NCBI RefSeq assembly: GCF_025118155.1
Contig: NW_026251399.1
Coordinates: forward strand, 620,001-684,000
Origin: Cokeromyces recurvatus
Lineage: Eukaryota; Mucoromycota; Mucoromycetes; Mucorales; Mucoraceae
DNA length: 64,000 nucleotides
Direction: 5' to 3'
Below the pieces are notes generated by a model. That model saw only the letters and a list, made by a program, of their open reading frames with translations. It did not search any database and was not told where the DNA came from. This document shows, one piece after another, positions 49,139 through 60,481 of the stretch; position 1 is the stretch's first letter, and the number at the start of each line of letters is the position of its first letter. Both the position numbers and the translations under genes were made by a program.

Positions 49139-51856
49139 AGGAAACTATATTATTATGTAAGCGATATAAATATGTATTGATATTTGAATAAATTAAAATA
49201 GTTTACAGCAAAAAAAAAAAGAAAAAGAAAGAAAAAAAAATTCTACAAGAAAGAAGAGCAAAAGGTTATTATTATGATACAAACCGAAATAGTTGAGAGA
49301 TCTTGTTGTCCTAAATCTTTTTACTTTGTCTCCTTTTTTTTTTAGTTTTGTTACTTTCTCGACTGTCTCCTAATAGCAGCAAAGAAAAAAGAACATGATT
49401 TCAATTCCTTCCTTCCCCCCCTTTTTTTTTTCGTTATTATTTGATATGTTTTTTAATTTCTTCTCCTGATCAATCTAACATATTTACTTTGCCCTATCGA
49501 AACATATGCATGTAAATATTGAATATATATCTTATTTGTATAAAATAGAATGATTCTTCTTCTACAAGTATGAATCAGATAAAAAAGGTATTTTATCTCT
49601 ATTTTCTTGTGTATAAAAAAAAATGGCAAGTGTAAATTGCACAATATGCGTAACATATATAAATTAGACAACATACGGATAAAATATATAGTGTTGATTG
49701 ATTATTAGAATCTATTAAAATGGTAATTAGAATAGCCATGTGAGGTGATTTAGCTTATTTTATTCTTTTTTTCTAGGAGAAGAATTCATCTTTATTAATC
49801 CATATACATATATATCAAAGACTGCTTTTTATTATTATTATTATTATTATTATTGTCCTTGCTTCATCTTCAATATGCCTTAAAATTATTAATAAGTCCA
49901 TAGAGCGATTTAGGAGTTTTCTAATCGCTTTGTATGCATTATGCATATATCTATTTTTATATATTTATATACAAACATATATAACATGTATAATAATACC
50001 AAATATTTGCTTGTCTTGATTGTTGTGGTAAAAGAAAAAAAAGTAAAACATCTAATGCTCTTTCCATAAAGAACAAACAAAAATATTCGCCTGTTGATAA
50101 TATAATATAATAAGAATAGTATTTACCATTTTTTTTTGTTTCTTTTTAAAAGTAGTTAAGACATATATAAGCATAGAATTTAATGACTAGTCACAAGGAA
50201 AATATGAGAAGCTGAATTTAGTTGTTTACATTAGACAGTATTTTAATGATCACCTATCGTTACAAGTCATTCACGTTTACAGTATCTAAACTTTAAGATG
50301 CAGATGAAATCACATTTCTTATAAAGTTATAAGCTTACTTTAAGGCACATATAAGTTCTTACTTTTATTAGTAGTATGAAAAAAAATTTAGAATAAAATT
50401 TAATTGATTATATATGCTCTACTATCAATTTTAAAAATGAGTAGTGTTATTATTTGACTTACTTTTACAAATGAATGTGACCAAACTCTTTTCTTAGTAA
50501 TAAAATACAGTAGGATAATTCTGTCAAAATGAATCTCTTTTTTCTTGCATGATTGATGTAACCAACGAAAGAGAATAGCAAAAGATGTCCCAGAATATTA
50601 TACTTGTTGTGAGGGAATTTTTATTTTTATTTTTAGGTTATCACTTGAAGAAGTTAATACGATGGATGTTGAGTTTTTCTTATATAATCAGCAGAGTAAG
50701 TATAAAGACAAGTTACTAAACTTTTACTATTCAAATGCTTATATATAAACGAAGGAGGAGAGTATGACAACTACCTTTTTTTTTTAAAAAAAAAATTAAA
50801 GCTTTTGTTACCTATTAAAGACAGAAAGATACAGAGAATTCATAACAAAAAAATGAGACTGAATATTTTATCCAGCTCTGTAAATCGAAAAGAGTTACTT
50901 TTATCTATTGCTGATTTCATAAATTCTATTCATCAAAATACCCTTCAAGTTAAGGCAGTCATGCCTGATACCAGCATTTTTTTTTATTTTGCCTCGAATC
51001 CCTTAATGGAATTTAATAAAAGTGTGTAAGGTGGAAAATAATATAGATGCGTGTGAATCCAGAGAGGCGAGTATGCAAATCATTTAGAGAATACAGTAGC
51101 TTTGTATGTATAGATATGGATTGTATAAGACTTAAAACAATGTATTCATTTCAATTGTCAGCAGTGGTAATTTGTATTTATGAACTATTTCAACTTTTAT
51201 CAAATAAAAAAAACGAATTCAGAGTGAATGCGTAAAAACGGTATAAATAATATATAAATTAAACATGTGTGTAATTTGTTGAACTCACTCAATACTTGGA
51301 TCAATTTTCATTTTTGAGTGTTACAAAAAAAAAAAAAAATGAGAAGGCTATTAACTTTAAAGGGAAATGACAGTGTTCAGCTTCCATTAAAGAAGAAAAC
51401 AAAAACAGCAACAAAAGAAGTTATTACTGACTTATTTATAAAATAGTAGTTTTGCATAGATTATTTCTAAAAATCAAATTTGTTTTTTCTCTTATCAGAT
51501 CATAGATAATACGTATATTCACTACATTAATGTCAAAATTAGAAAAAGAAAAAAAAAAGATAGCTAGTTTAAAGATGAAGAAGAACTTACAAAGCAATAA
51601 TTTAATTAATTACCTTTACTCAATAACCTATTGATATATTTTAAAAAAAAAAGTGCTTTTACATAAAGAATACGTCCGCAGCAGAGAAATACATAAAGCC
51701 GCCAATTAGAAACTATGAAATAGCCAATAATTGGAGCCCTGAGTAACTAGTACAATAACAGTTTGTCAATAATATAAGAAAAAAAAAAAACGTTATCCAA
51801 TCAAAACTTATTTATTTTCCTTTTTTTTCAAGGAAAAAAAAAACTATTACATAATA
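49139..51856. other. Long divergent intergenic region, possible gene remnants
   Basis: 2.7 kb between the starts of the chitin synthase (-) and the carrier (+). Mostly AT-rich with an ATT repeat near 49831-49853. Between about 50.6 and 51.25 kb there are short frames of more coding-like character (for example 50805-51029), one flanked by splice-like signals at about 50636-50700, but no complete gene can be built. A 35-codon frame at 51340-51447 (Lys/Thr-rich) is also open. I regard these as possible remnants, not genes. Confidence 0.4.
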
Positions 51857-53184
51857 ATGACCCTAAATGCATATCTTGGCTTCCTATCACTTGGAAGTGC
51901 AATACAAACACGATTTCATACAGAATGTCAAGAAGAAGAACGTCATGAGCTTGAGAGATTACAACGAATGGCACAACAAGTGACATTAGCAGAAATTGAT
52001 ACTGTATCAACGGTCAGTATACATAATGCTCCTTCAGAACGTAAAGGTATCTTCTACTTCTATACACACATATATATAGATATGTATTCTTATTAATATT
52101 AAATAAACACATATTATTAGTGGAAGTAAAGGAAAATATATCAGGTGTTGCATTGGCTATTAGTACTATGATAGCTAATTATTCATTATGTTTTCCTATT
52201 GTGGCAGCACGACATCGTCTACAAGCATTACCAACATTACATAGTTATAAAAGAGATACACCCATTTACGGTTTACAATCGATTATATACACATATAAAC
52301 TAGGAGGTATTCGAAGGCTTTATCCAGGCTTTGGGCTAGGATTGATAGGTCAGTCTATCAGTGCAACTTATGAATCGGGTGTGAATCAAATCATGTCACA
52401 TGCCATCACATCTGCCAATAAAAGAAACAAGAAAATTCTCAGTAATTTACTCAGTCTACTCACGAAAGGGTTAACGTTATTCATCAATATTCCACTTTAT
52501 CCACTTTATCGTAATGCTTTAATTCTTCGTGTTCAATCAGATTCAGATTTAACACGAGTTGTCATTCATAACTCCCGCGACTTTATTGATCTTTATAAGC
52601 AAGAACTTAATTGCTTTTGGCCAACTAATCCTAATTATCAGCACATTATATCAGCTTTTTTACCTTCTTGTATATTGAATGCAGTTACCGAGAAACTGTT
52701 AATTTTTATATATCGCTTTATATACCAAAAATTTTCAAACGAATCATTGTCTTCAAACGATGGCGAATCATCTACTACAACTCAAACTAATGCATCCAAG
52801 AAAAAAAAGGAATTAACAGTACTGCATACATTCTATCCTGAAATTGCATGTGGTGTTATCAGCAGTATGTTTACTCGTGCATTAAGTTACCCTATTGACA
52901 CTGTGATCTTCAGATTGATGCTCCAGGATAGTGGCGTCTTGAAGACAAATACAACTTACACAGGATTTTTTGATTGTATAAAAAAAATGTGGTATGAAGA
53001 AGGAGGCTGGAAAGGATTTTATCCAGGATGGGGTGTTGGTGTGTTGGAAGTGACTGTAGGTTGCTTCATATTAGAAACTTCATGGTGGGCTTATCATGCC
53101 ATTGAATGGAAATTACGAGCACCTGGATCAAGCGATACACGTGCAGTTAGAAAAGCTAGAAAATTAAAAGAAAGACTTATGTAA
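51857..53184 (+). CDS. Mitochondrial carrier-like protein, SLC25A46/Ugo1 type
   Basis: Two exons (51857-52046, 52121-53184) encode 417 aa. The protein has divergent carrier repeats: GFGLGLIGQSISATYE, and near the C-terminus SYPIDTVIFRLMLQD with GFYPGWGVGVLE, where the usual PxD..K..Q signature is kept only in part (PIDTV). This fits the SLC25A46/Ugo1 group of outer-membrane proteins that act in mitochondrial fusion, fission and lipid contacts rather than in metabolite transport. The N-terminal 60 aa are charged and probably cytosolic. A C-terminal basic tail (RAVRKARKLKERLM) follows. It converges with RPT4, with about 150 nt between stops. Confidence 0.8.
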
Positions 53185-53207
53185 TCATTTTATTTTATTT
53201 ACTGGAT

Positions 53208-53211
<4 letters not shown>

Positions 53212-53240
<29 letters not shown>
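53212..53240. repeat. Poly-T tract between convergent genes
   Basis: About 29 T followed by a GT repeat, between the stop codons of the carrier and RPT4. Confidence 0.85.
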
Positions 53241-53250
<10 letters not shown>

Positions 53251-53337
53251 ATAAATAGTATTAAAATTATATTGAGTTCCAAAGTCTGTTTATCTTTGAT
53301 ATCATTCATTCTTAATATTATATACTTTATTTACTAT

Positions 53338-54741
53338 TTAAATCTTTTCATAATCTAATTTAGTTTCCAACTTCTTTGCTTCTGCCACTTTTCTTACAGC
53401 TTTCATAAAATCTTCTTGGATACAATAATCACGTTCTTCTCTAATAGCAAACATACCAGCCTCTGTACAGACATTTCTTAAATCAGCGCCATTAAAACCA
53501 TCTGAAAGTTTAACAATGGCTTCATAATCTATATCACCATGTTTTGCAATATGGCCAGCGTGAATTTTCAAGATTTCTAAACGACCTTGTTCATTAGGTA
53601 AAGGAATTTCAATCTTTCTGTCAAGACGACCAGGTCGAAGTAATGCAGGATCAAGTGTATCAGGTCGATTTGTAGCCATGATAAGTTTTGTTTGTCCAAG
53701 ATAATCGAAACCATCCATTTGATTTAATAATTCCATTAAAGTACGTTGAATTTCACGATCAGCAGATGTACCTTCTGAGAAACGACGACCACCAATAGCA
53801 TCAATTTCATCCATAAAGATAATACATGGTTCATGCTCTTTAGCATAGCCAAACATTTCTCTAATTAATCTAGCACTTTCACCGATATATTTATCCACAA
53901 TAGCACTTGAAACTACTTTTAAGAAATTGACTTGGAGTGTGCTGGCAACTGCCTTTGCCAATAAAGTTTTACCTGTACCTGGTGGACCATATAATAAAAC
54001 ACCTTTAGGTGGTTTGACACCAACACGTAAAAATAATTCAGGATTCATTAAAGGTAATTCAATAACCTAAAGAGAAAAAAAAAACCAGCTCCATAAATTT
54101 TATATTATCTCTAACTTTATATATAAAACTTACTTCTCGAAGTTCACGAATTTGTTCGGAGAGACCACCAATTCCTGCAAAACTGACATCGCCAGGATCT
54201 TCAATTGACATATTATAAACTAGAGGATCTACTTCACGAGGTAAAATACGCATAATAGTTAAAGTTGTCATATCAAGAGCTACACGAGCACCTTGTTTTA
54301 ACTTTTCTTTATCTACAGTATTACGACATCCTACAACATAACGAGGTCCGCTTGTATTCTTTACAATAACTAAATTTTGTTATTAATTTGTTAATTTCTT
54401 TCCTTTTTTTTTCTTCTTCTTTTCTTTTGTTTTTTGAATTAGCTTACAGCGTTCATCATCCAATTGCTTTAAAACTTCACCAATGACTTGACCAACACTT
54501 TGTAATGCTTTAATATCATCTTCAGATTTGTCATATTCTTTATCGAGTGTTCTTAAACCGAGACGCACTAATAATGGAATTATAAGTTAGTAATTAAACT
54601 AAAATCTAAGAATTTATGGTTAACTTTACTTTCTTTAAGCTTGGCATCTAATTCACGATGTTCCAAGAGTCTTCTTCTATAATTATTTAAAGCTTTTGTT
54701 TTTGGATCTTGCTCCACTTGATTTGATGAACTTGATGACAT
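53338..54741 (-). CDS. RPT4: 26S proteasome regulatory ATPase Rpt4 (PSMC6)
   Basis: Four exons (54741-54630, 54567-54448, 54369-54134, 54066-53338) encode 398 aa. Rpt4 is one of six AAA+ ATPases that unfold substrates and open the 20S gate. The N-terminal coiled coil ([21 protein letters not shown]) and OB fold ([14 protein letters not shown]) are Rpt4-like. The ATPase has Walker A GPPGTGKT, Walker B IIFMDEID, pore loop KYIGESA and arginine fingers in [10 protein letters not shown]. The C-terminus lacks the HbYX tail, as is usual for Rpt4. An ACGCGT motif lies about 90 nt upstream of the ATG. Confidence 0.97.
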
Positions 54742-55470
54742 GTTGTATGCTTATTAAAAGGAAAAAAAAAAAAAAAAGAAAAACTAGTGTGCTTTATTTC
54801 AAAAGGAAAGTATTCTAATCTTACTAGAAGACGCGTAAGAGAAAATTCCGACAAAAACACGTCACTTACACTTAAAATAGGGTGCGTTTAGGAATTCAAA
54901 TAATGTTGTATCTTCCATAGAATATTATTTAATGAAAATTACGTCTATAATATGAAAAATAATAATGATTTTTGACATTTTTCAAATTCTAAAAGAACAC
55001 TTGAAGCACAGTAATAAAGCAAGAAAAAATCTTGATGAGTACATCTTGTGTTTAATAATTTAAAAATGTTCGCAATACAAGAGTTAATAGGTGTGGAGCG
55101 TCTTAGGAAATCTATCAAGTATCAAGCTTATCGAAATCGTTCACAGTAGAACTGCTATCGCATGTTATAAAAAGCCCTAATATGCAAACTGCAGTTTTAT
55201 ACTTTACTTATTTCGTTCATTGCAACAATTTCAATACATCCAAAAAGTTTTTTTTTTATTTTCATTAATCACTAAACATTTCTCATTTTTATTTTAACTT
55301 CTTATTTCTAAACCTTTTTTTAACACAGTATAATGTTTACTAAATCAATAATTCATATATAAAAGAAATTGTATACCTGCTGGTATTTTTTATTAGCTTA
55401 TATATATATATAAATCCATCTATTCTTTTGAAGGCTCAATAATAGGATTTTTCCCAAGACATATTCGTTC
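54742..55470. other. Intergenic: RPT4 promoter and NDUFA8 3' flank
   Basis: AT-rich. Contains an MCB-like ACGCGT at 54831-54836. On the minus strand 55470-55420 stays open in the frame that would extend NDUFA8 after a one-base shift. No separate gene seen. Confidence 0.55.
54831..54836. promoter_or_regulatory. MCB-like element ACGCGT
   Basis: Palindromic ACGCGT about 90 nt upstream of the RPT4 start, in DNA where CG dinucleotides are rare. This is the binding core of MBF-type cell-cycle factors in fungi. Single site, so weak evidence. Confidence 0.3.
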
Positions 55471-56042
55471 TTATTTTTCTAAAGCTCCAGGGACTTTTTT
55501 TTCCAAACCCTTTTATTTATTTATTTTTTTTTAAAGAAAAATCAATAAAATGAAAAAATAAATTGATGCAAAAATATGTATATTTACCAATTTTTCAAAC
55601 ACACAAGTATTAAACGTTTGTTCAGGAACACGACAAGCGCCGAACTCTTGATTGTTGTTTTCCAAACATTGCCAATGTGCTTCAAATTCTTTTCCACAAT
55701 TTTCTCGAAGCTTAGTAATTCTATTAAAATAATAATACATTAAAACAAAAAAAAAAAAGAATAAACAAATCATCATAATCCTTAATTACAAACTTACAAA
55801 TCAATTGCACAACGAGTCACTTTTCTTCCTTCTTTAAGACAATGCTTGGGATTATTATTTTCGTTTTTGCAAAGCATAAAATCTTCATTATATTCTTTAC
55901 AGTATTGTCCAATAAAAAATGATGCGCTCTTCAAAGGTGCTGAAGTAGCTCCAAGCTCATCAACTTTAGGAACTGAATCAGGGAGAGGAGCAGATTCAAC
56001 ATACTCGGTATGCGTAAAGTTTCCTTTTTGATGAGTAGACAT
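55471..56042 (-). CDS. NADH dehydrogenase (complex I) 19-20 kDa subunit, NDUFA8
   Basis: Three exons (56042-55798, 55720-55588, 55509-55471) encode 138 aa. NDUFA8 is an accessory subunit on the intermembrane-space face of mitochondrial complex I. Twin cysteine pairs of the CHCH type are seen: CKEYNEDFMLC and CLKEGRKVTRC in exon 1, CGKEFEAHWQC and CRVPEQTFNTC in exon 2, imported through the Mia40 disulfide route. The last exon gives GLEKKVPGALEK and a stop. Dropping one base from the A5 run at 55474-55478 would continue the frame for 18 further residues (NKNEYVLGKNPIIEPSKE) to a stop at 55420-55422, so the 3' end may carry an indel. Confidence 0.88.
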
Positions 56043-56775
56043 GGTATTATACAAAAGTGGGGGGGGGTAATTAGCTAAAAGATCTACAAACAAACAAACA
56101 AACAAACAAAAAACAGCAAAATTCAATAAATTCTATTAATTTAACATTTAATTGCCATAAGATGTAATTTATTCAATACTTTACTTTATGAAGTTTGAAC
56201 TATTATAAAAAAAAGGGGGTGTGTAAACGCCTTACCTTTTTTTTTTTTCGTAAAGACGATATATTGTTATTTTCTCAAAAAAATCTGGGGTTTACAACAT
56301 TAAGCCCGAACTCCATAGATAGTGCTGAAGAAAAAAACTTAAACTGGTAATAAACAGTCACATTCTACATAACGTCACCAGTTGTTATGATAGTGTTGTC
56401 CTGTAGGTGCAATCACATCAAATGATAACAATAAAATAGTATTGCTAAAGAAGCTTAAATTGTTGTCTTTAATAACTGTAATAGTAAGATAGAGTAGATT
56501 TGATTATGTATAATAAGCGTATAATAAATCATTCATTAATATTTAAAAAAAAAGGACAATAATCACTTTTATTCTTAAATACTTTTTCCATATAGGGCAA
56601 CAATAGCACTCAAATTGTTAGTTGAAGAACATAGTTGGCTCAAATCTTTTTTCCCCTTGATGATGTAGCATCCATTTTTAGAAGGAACATATTTTTTTAT
56701 TTTTATTTTTTAAAAAAATTTCAAGCGCGCTTTGTATTTTTATTTTATTTTTTTTATCTCCTTTTTATTATAAAG
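56043..56775. other. Divergent intergenic region
   Basis: About 730 nt between NDUFA8 (-) and the D-box/KEN protein (+). Contains a CAAA tandem repeat near 56088-56110 and a GCGCGC site close to the plus-strand gene. No gene seen. Confidence 0.6.
56725..56730 (+). promoter_or_regulatory. GCGCGC site (E2F/MBF-like) before the D-box/KEN gene
   Basis: AAGCGCGCTTT (centre 56725-56730) is a perfect palindrome 46 nt upstream of the ATG at 56776. Such GCGC-core sites are used by G1/S factors. It suits the degron content of the encoded protein, but it is a single match. Confidence 0.3.
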
Positions 56776-58143
56776 ATGGCACCAAGAGGAAAAAAGAAAG
56801 CGATAGATACAGGAACAAACAGCAGAATTGATTCCTATTTTAAACCTTTAAAAGAAACAGAAATATCTGTTAAACGGAAGCTAGCAGATACTGATGAAAA
56901 TAGTGTTCTTACAAATGATGAAATTAAAAAAAGAACTCCCTCACCTCCTAATTCACAACCTTTAAAATCGCAAGAATTGAAAAAACTTCCTTTAGCAGAT
57001 GTAGATAACAAGAATAAAGTTCGTATACCTTTAATGGATAAAAATCCTAATAAATCATTGGAGTTTAGTCAAAAATCACGTAAAAGTAAACTTAAAGACT
57101 TTATTCAACCTACCTTTGCTGTTTTATGTGATGAGGATATTGAAAGAGGTATTGAAAGAGCCGAGACACCACCTATTGTATCTCATTTATTTAGAGACGA
57201 TAGTTTTCTAAATGATAGTCAAGAAAATACAACTTCATCTTTTCCTGCTAGTCCTGAACAGCAACAGGAATTAAACACTCAATTTATTTCTGAAGGCGAT
57301 ATAAATACCCAATTCACTGCGACTACTTCATCACCTGTTCCATTTGATCTATATGACGATGATGAATATGATAAAAATAGCAAGCCATTTGAAATATATA
57401 AAGATGAAAATAATGAAGATAGTCAGCCATTTGAAGTATATAAGGATGAAAATAATGAAGATAGTCAGCCATTTGAAGTTTACAAGGATGAAAATGAAGA
57501 TGATTATAAACCTTTTGAGGTATACAGAGATGAAGACGATTCAAAGTCATGTACAATCAACACAATTAACAATAATAAGCCATTCACATGTATCAGAGAA
57601 GATAATAAAGAAAATGAACCGCTGTCAATAGACAACAATGAAAATGATGCTTTGAGTGAAGATTTAGACAGTGATATCAATATCCCTCAAACAAAAGATA
57701 CCGCAGTAGCCCTCAAATCCAATAAAAAAACAAAATCGTTTGATGATTTTTCATTTTTTGGTGAGGTCGATGACGAAGGTTCTAATACTAATTCTACTTA
57801 CTTTGATCTTGAAAAAGAACGTGAAAATGGAGAACAAGGAAATAATTTTGATGTCTTTACTGATCTTGATGGAGACTTTTCAGTAGGAGAATTAGCTTCA
57901 ACAGATGAAGCCTTTAGCATCTGCATTGACACTAAAAACAAAGATTCATTACAAGATTACACTTTATCACCTGAAATTCAGACACTCAGTCAAGTACATG
58001 TGCCTTTACCAAATCCACGTGGCAAAGACATTTTAGAAAAACTAAACATTAAAAGTATAAATGATTCCAAACAAAAACTTGAAGTGGACAATGAAGACGA
58101 TGTTGATGATGACGACGATGATGGATTACCACTATTCAATTAA
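56776..58143 (+). CDS. Acidic protein with D-box, KEN box and PIP-like motif, unknown family
   Basis: A single exon encodes 455 aa that I cannot assign to a family. Basic N-terminus (APRGKKK), then a PCNA-binding-like motif NSRIDSYFKP (residues 15-24) and a Ser/Thr-Pro cluster (RTPSPP). A destruction-box pattern is at residues 83-92 (RIPLMDKNPN) and a KEN box at 278-280 (NKENEP). Between them are four tandem repeats of about 14 aa (PFEVYKDENNED type, 57380-57540). The C-terminus is conserved-looking (HVPLPNPRGKDILEKLNI) and ends in an Asp run. The ORF stays open 47 codons upstream, but that part is low-complexity, so the ATG at 56776 is chosen. Likely a nuclear, cell-cycle-degraded, disordered protein (inference). 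Confidence 0.75.
   Translation: MAPRGKKKAIDTGTNSRIDSYFKPLKETEISVKRKLADTDENSVLTNDEIKKRTPSPPNSQPLKSQELKKLPLADVDNKNKVRIPLMDKNPNKSLEFSQKSRKSKLKDFIQPTFAVLCDEDIERGIERAETPPIVSHLFRDDSFLNDSQENTTSSFPASPEQQQELNTQFISEGDINTQFTATTSSPVPFDLYDDDEYDKNSKPFEIYKDENNEDSQPFEVYKDENNEDSQPFEVYKDENEDDYKPFEVYRDEDDSKSCTINTINNNKPFTCIREDNKENEPLSIDNNENDALSEDLDSDINIPQTKDTAVALKSNKKTKSFDDFSFFGEVDDEGSNTNSTYFDLEKERENGEQGNNFDVFTDLDGDFSVGELASTDEAFSICIDTKNKDSLQDYTLSPEIQTLSQVHVPLPNPRGKDILEKLNIKSINDSKQKLEVDNEDDVDDDDDDGLPLFN
57380..57600 (+). repeat. Tandem 42-bp coding repeats
   Basis: Four consecutive units of about 42 bp encode PFE(I/V)Y(K/R)DE with acidic spacers. After a short gap a fifth, diverged unit reads KPFTCIREDNKEN and contains the KEN box. 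Confidence 0.85.
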
Positions 58144-58359
58144 CTCTATATTTTTTTTCTTTTCTTTCCTCCTTCCCCTCTCCCATTATATATAGTACAA
58201 ATTTTTATATGCTTTTTTATTTTACTTTATTTTATTTAAATACCCATTTCTTTCATTTTAAAGCTTTCTTTTATTATAAATAAATTTCATTTTATATCCA
58301 TAAAAAAAAAAAGGAGCGAAAGGCTCAGAACATATTGGACCAGCAATAATAAATTATCA

Positions 58360-60481
58360 TTAATCAGTGAATTCATCTTCAACAAAAGCAATACTCTCGT
58401 CATTTAAAGTCATTTCTAACAATTGACCATTTGCATCCTTTTTCACTTTAGCACTAAAGGATAAATCATATACATCAAAGGGGAAATCATGATCTTTTTG
58501 ACTTTCCAATCGAATATATCTATAACCTGTATCCGTTACTATAAACTGACATTCAAGAAGCTGCTGTTGTCGATCGTTATCTATATTTTGACAATTGAAA
58601 CTAGGTAAAGGATGTAATTTAAGCTAAAGATAAAGTTATTATTATGATTATGATTATGATTATGATTAAAAAAGCGTTTCGTATTACCCATAACAGGCCA
58701 TCATAAGATATTTGAACATTTAGCCTAGTTCTGTAAACATAGGGTTGATTGACAAGGAAACGATACATCAAAGAAGTGCGCATAGGCATTAGCATATCAA
58801 GTCCAATATAATCTCCAGCTTGAATATCTAAATGGTTTATTTAGTAATTCGGGTATATATACAATAGGACATACTTTGAATTGATTTCCATGAACTGTCT
58901 TCATTTCCATCTACAGCATTTGAATATTGATGTTGATTCGTAGTGCTTGTATAATAATCATCATGCATTTCCTGTAATGTGTTAATATAAATAGTGGGAT
59001 TATATGAGAACAGATCAATAGCAGGCATGATCTGTTTATTTGTCAAAAACAAACATCGATCATTTCTACAAGGAGCTCTTGCATTACGTTCAAATTTACT
59101 TTCCAAATAAGGCTTGATAGGTATGATACCTTCTTCCAAATCATTATATAATATTGTTAATCCTAGATCCTATACATAAAGTAAGTCAATATGATGTATA
59201 TATTAACAAGACATCTTTTTTTTTTTTCACCATGTGTTCAATTTCTTTCTTAGTTAATTCCTTAACAATAATGGAATCATCGTTTCCTTCTAGTTGATAT
59301 GGTATTTGATTCATATACATCATAAAATATATATCTGCAAAGTCATCTACAACTGAATTCTGATCATAAGTTTCCAAGAATTGTGATACCATTGCCTTAG
59401 CAGCAAATGCACCCGATTTAATGTCAATATAACACGTATGTAACTGAACATCTAACAATAAATAGATAAGTATATTATATACATCTCTATTAACATACCT
59501 AGATAGATGTATACCTTTATTTAAAAAGCAATAACGCCATTGAGAATTAATAAATGCTTGATAATTACTTGATTTGCCATGAATTAAATGAGGAGATCTA
59601 AGAAAGTTTGCATATATGCTTCGAAGTTGTTGCTCTTCTATGAATACATCTTGGAAATAGCAATAAGGTGTTTTTGAAAGACGACAAGCATGGTATCTTG
59701 CAGATACACCCATTTTAACAGGCGCATTAATTATTGTCAATTTACTTGGTGTACATCCTTCAGTATAGATCATCTAATTATACATCTTTTTTTTTAGACT
59801 CTAAATTCCTACTAATACACACATACACACACACATATATATATATGTATATGTATATGTGTATGTATATTTATATATGTATATTTTTGTTACATCTAAA
59901 GTCATGTTGAAAATTGGATCATCATTCCAAACAATGTAATTCGCAAACATATCATATTGACAGAGTTGTTTTAATATAGGTTGTAATTTAGACTTTTTTT
60001 GTTGCAAGTTAGAATTCTGTTCAGACAGCGATAGTAGTATAGCAGTTGTTTGTAATCGACCTTCATCAGGATACACTTTATCTAACAAATCAACTTCTTC
60101 CATAAACTGATTATCCTCAGAATGCTCCTGTTGCCAATCTTGATATTTTTTACCACTAAAAAATCCTACATGAACAAGTAAAAAAATACAACCAAAGAAT
60201 AAACCAAAGATGATGATGCTTAACTCAATCCAACCTGTTTGCCTGTATCGCTTAATGAGTCGACGCTTCCATGCTGAGAGTCTTTTACGTATTTTGCTTT
60301 CTTGCCAAAGTCGTTGAATATAAGGAGGTATACGATGTTGAAAGGGATCTGAGCTAATGTTAATGCGAATTCCTCTTAATGATGTATTATTGTTGATAGT
60401 AGTTGGTTGACGTCGAGAAGCTAGTAGTGATGAGTTCAAATTATTGTTGAAAGATTTCTCATGCCCAACGTCTGCACGCAT
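58360..60481 (-). CDS. Type II membrane glycosyltransferase-like protein
   Basis: Six exons (60481-59894, 59773-59515, 59451-59231, 59169-58875, 58827-58688, 58623-58360) encode 588 aa. A cytosolic basic N-terminus (about 75 aa) is followed by one membrane anchor (WIELSIIIFGLFFGCIFLLV) and a lumenal domain. NYIVWNDDP, then VSARYHACRLSKTPYCYFQD, VQLHTCYIDIKSGAF and VVDDFADIYFMMYMN follow the pattern of a fungal GT-A glycosyltransferase group. The expected acidic DDD/DxD after QD is replaced (QDVFIEE). The last 150 aa (AGDYIGLDML ... VQISYDGLLW) resemble a discoidin/F5-8C sugar-binding fold. Probably Golgi; catalysis is uncertain. It converges with the D-box/KEN gene. Confidence 0.6.

Noticed and set aside
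50805..51235. Two short plus-strand frames in the chitin synthase/carrier gap
   Set aside because: No recognisable family, no clean splice model; kept only as possible remnants in the gap description.
57323..57631. Met/His-rich frames overlapping the tandem repeats
   Set aside because: Out-of-frame and antisense readings of the 42-bp repeats.
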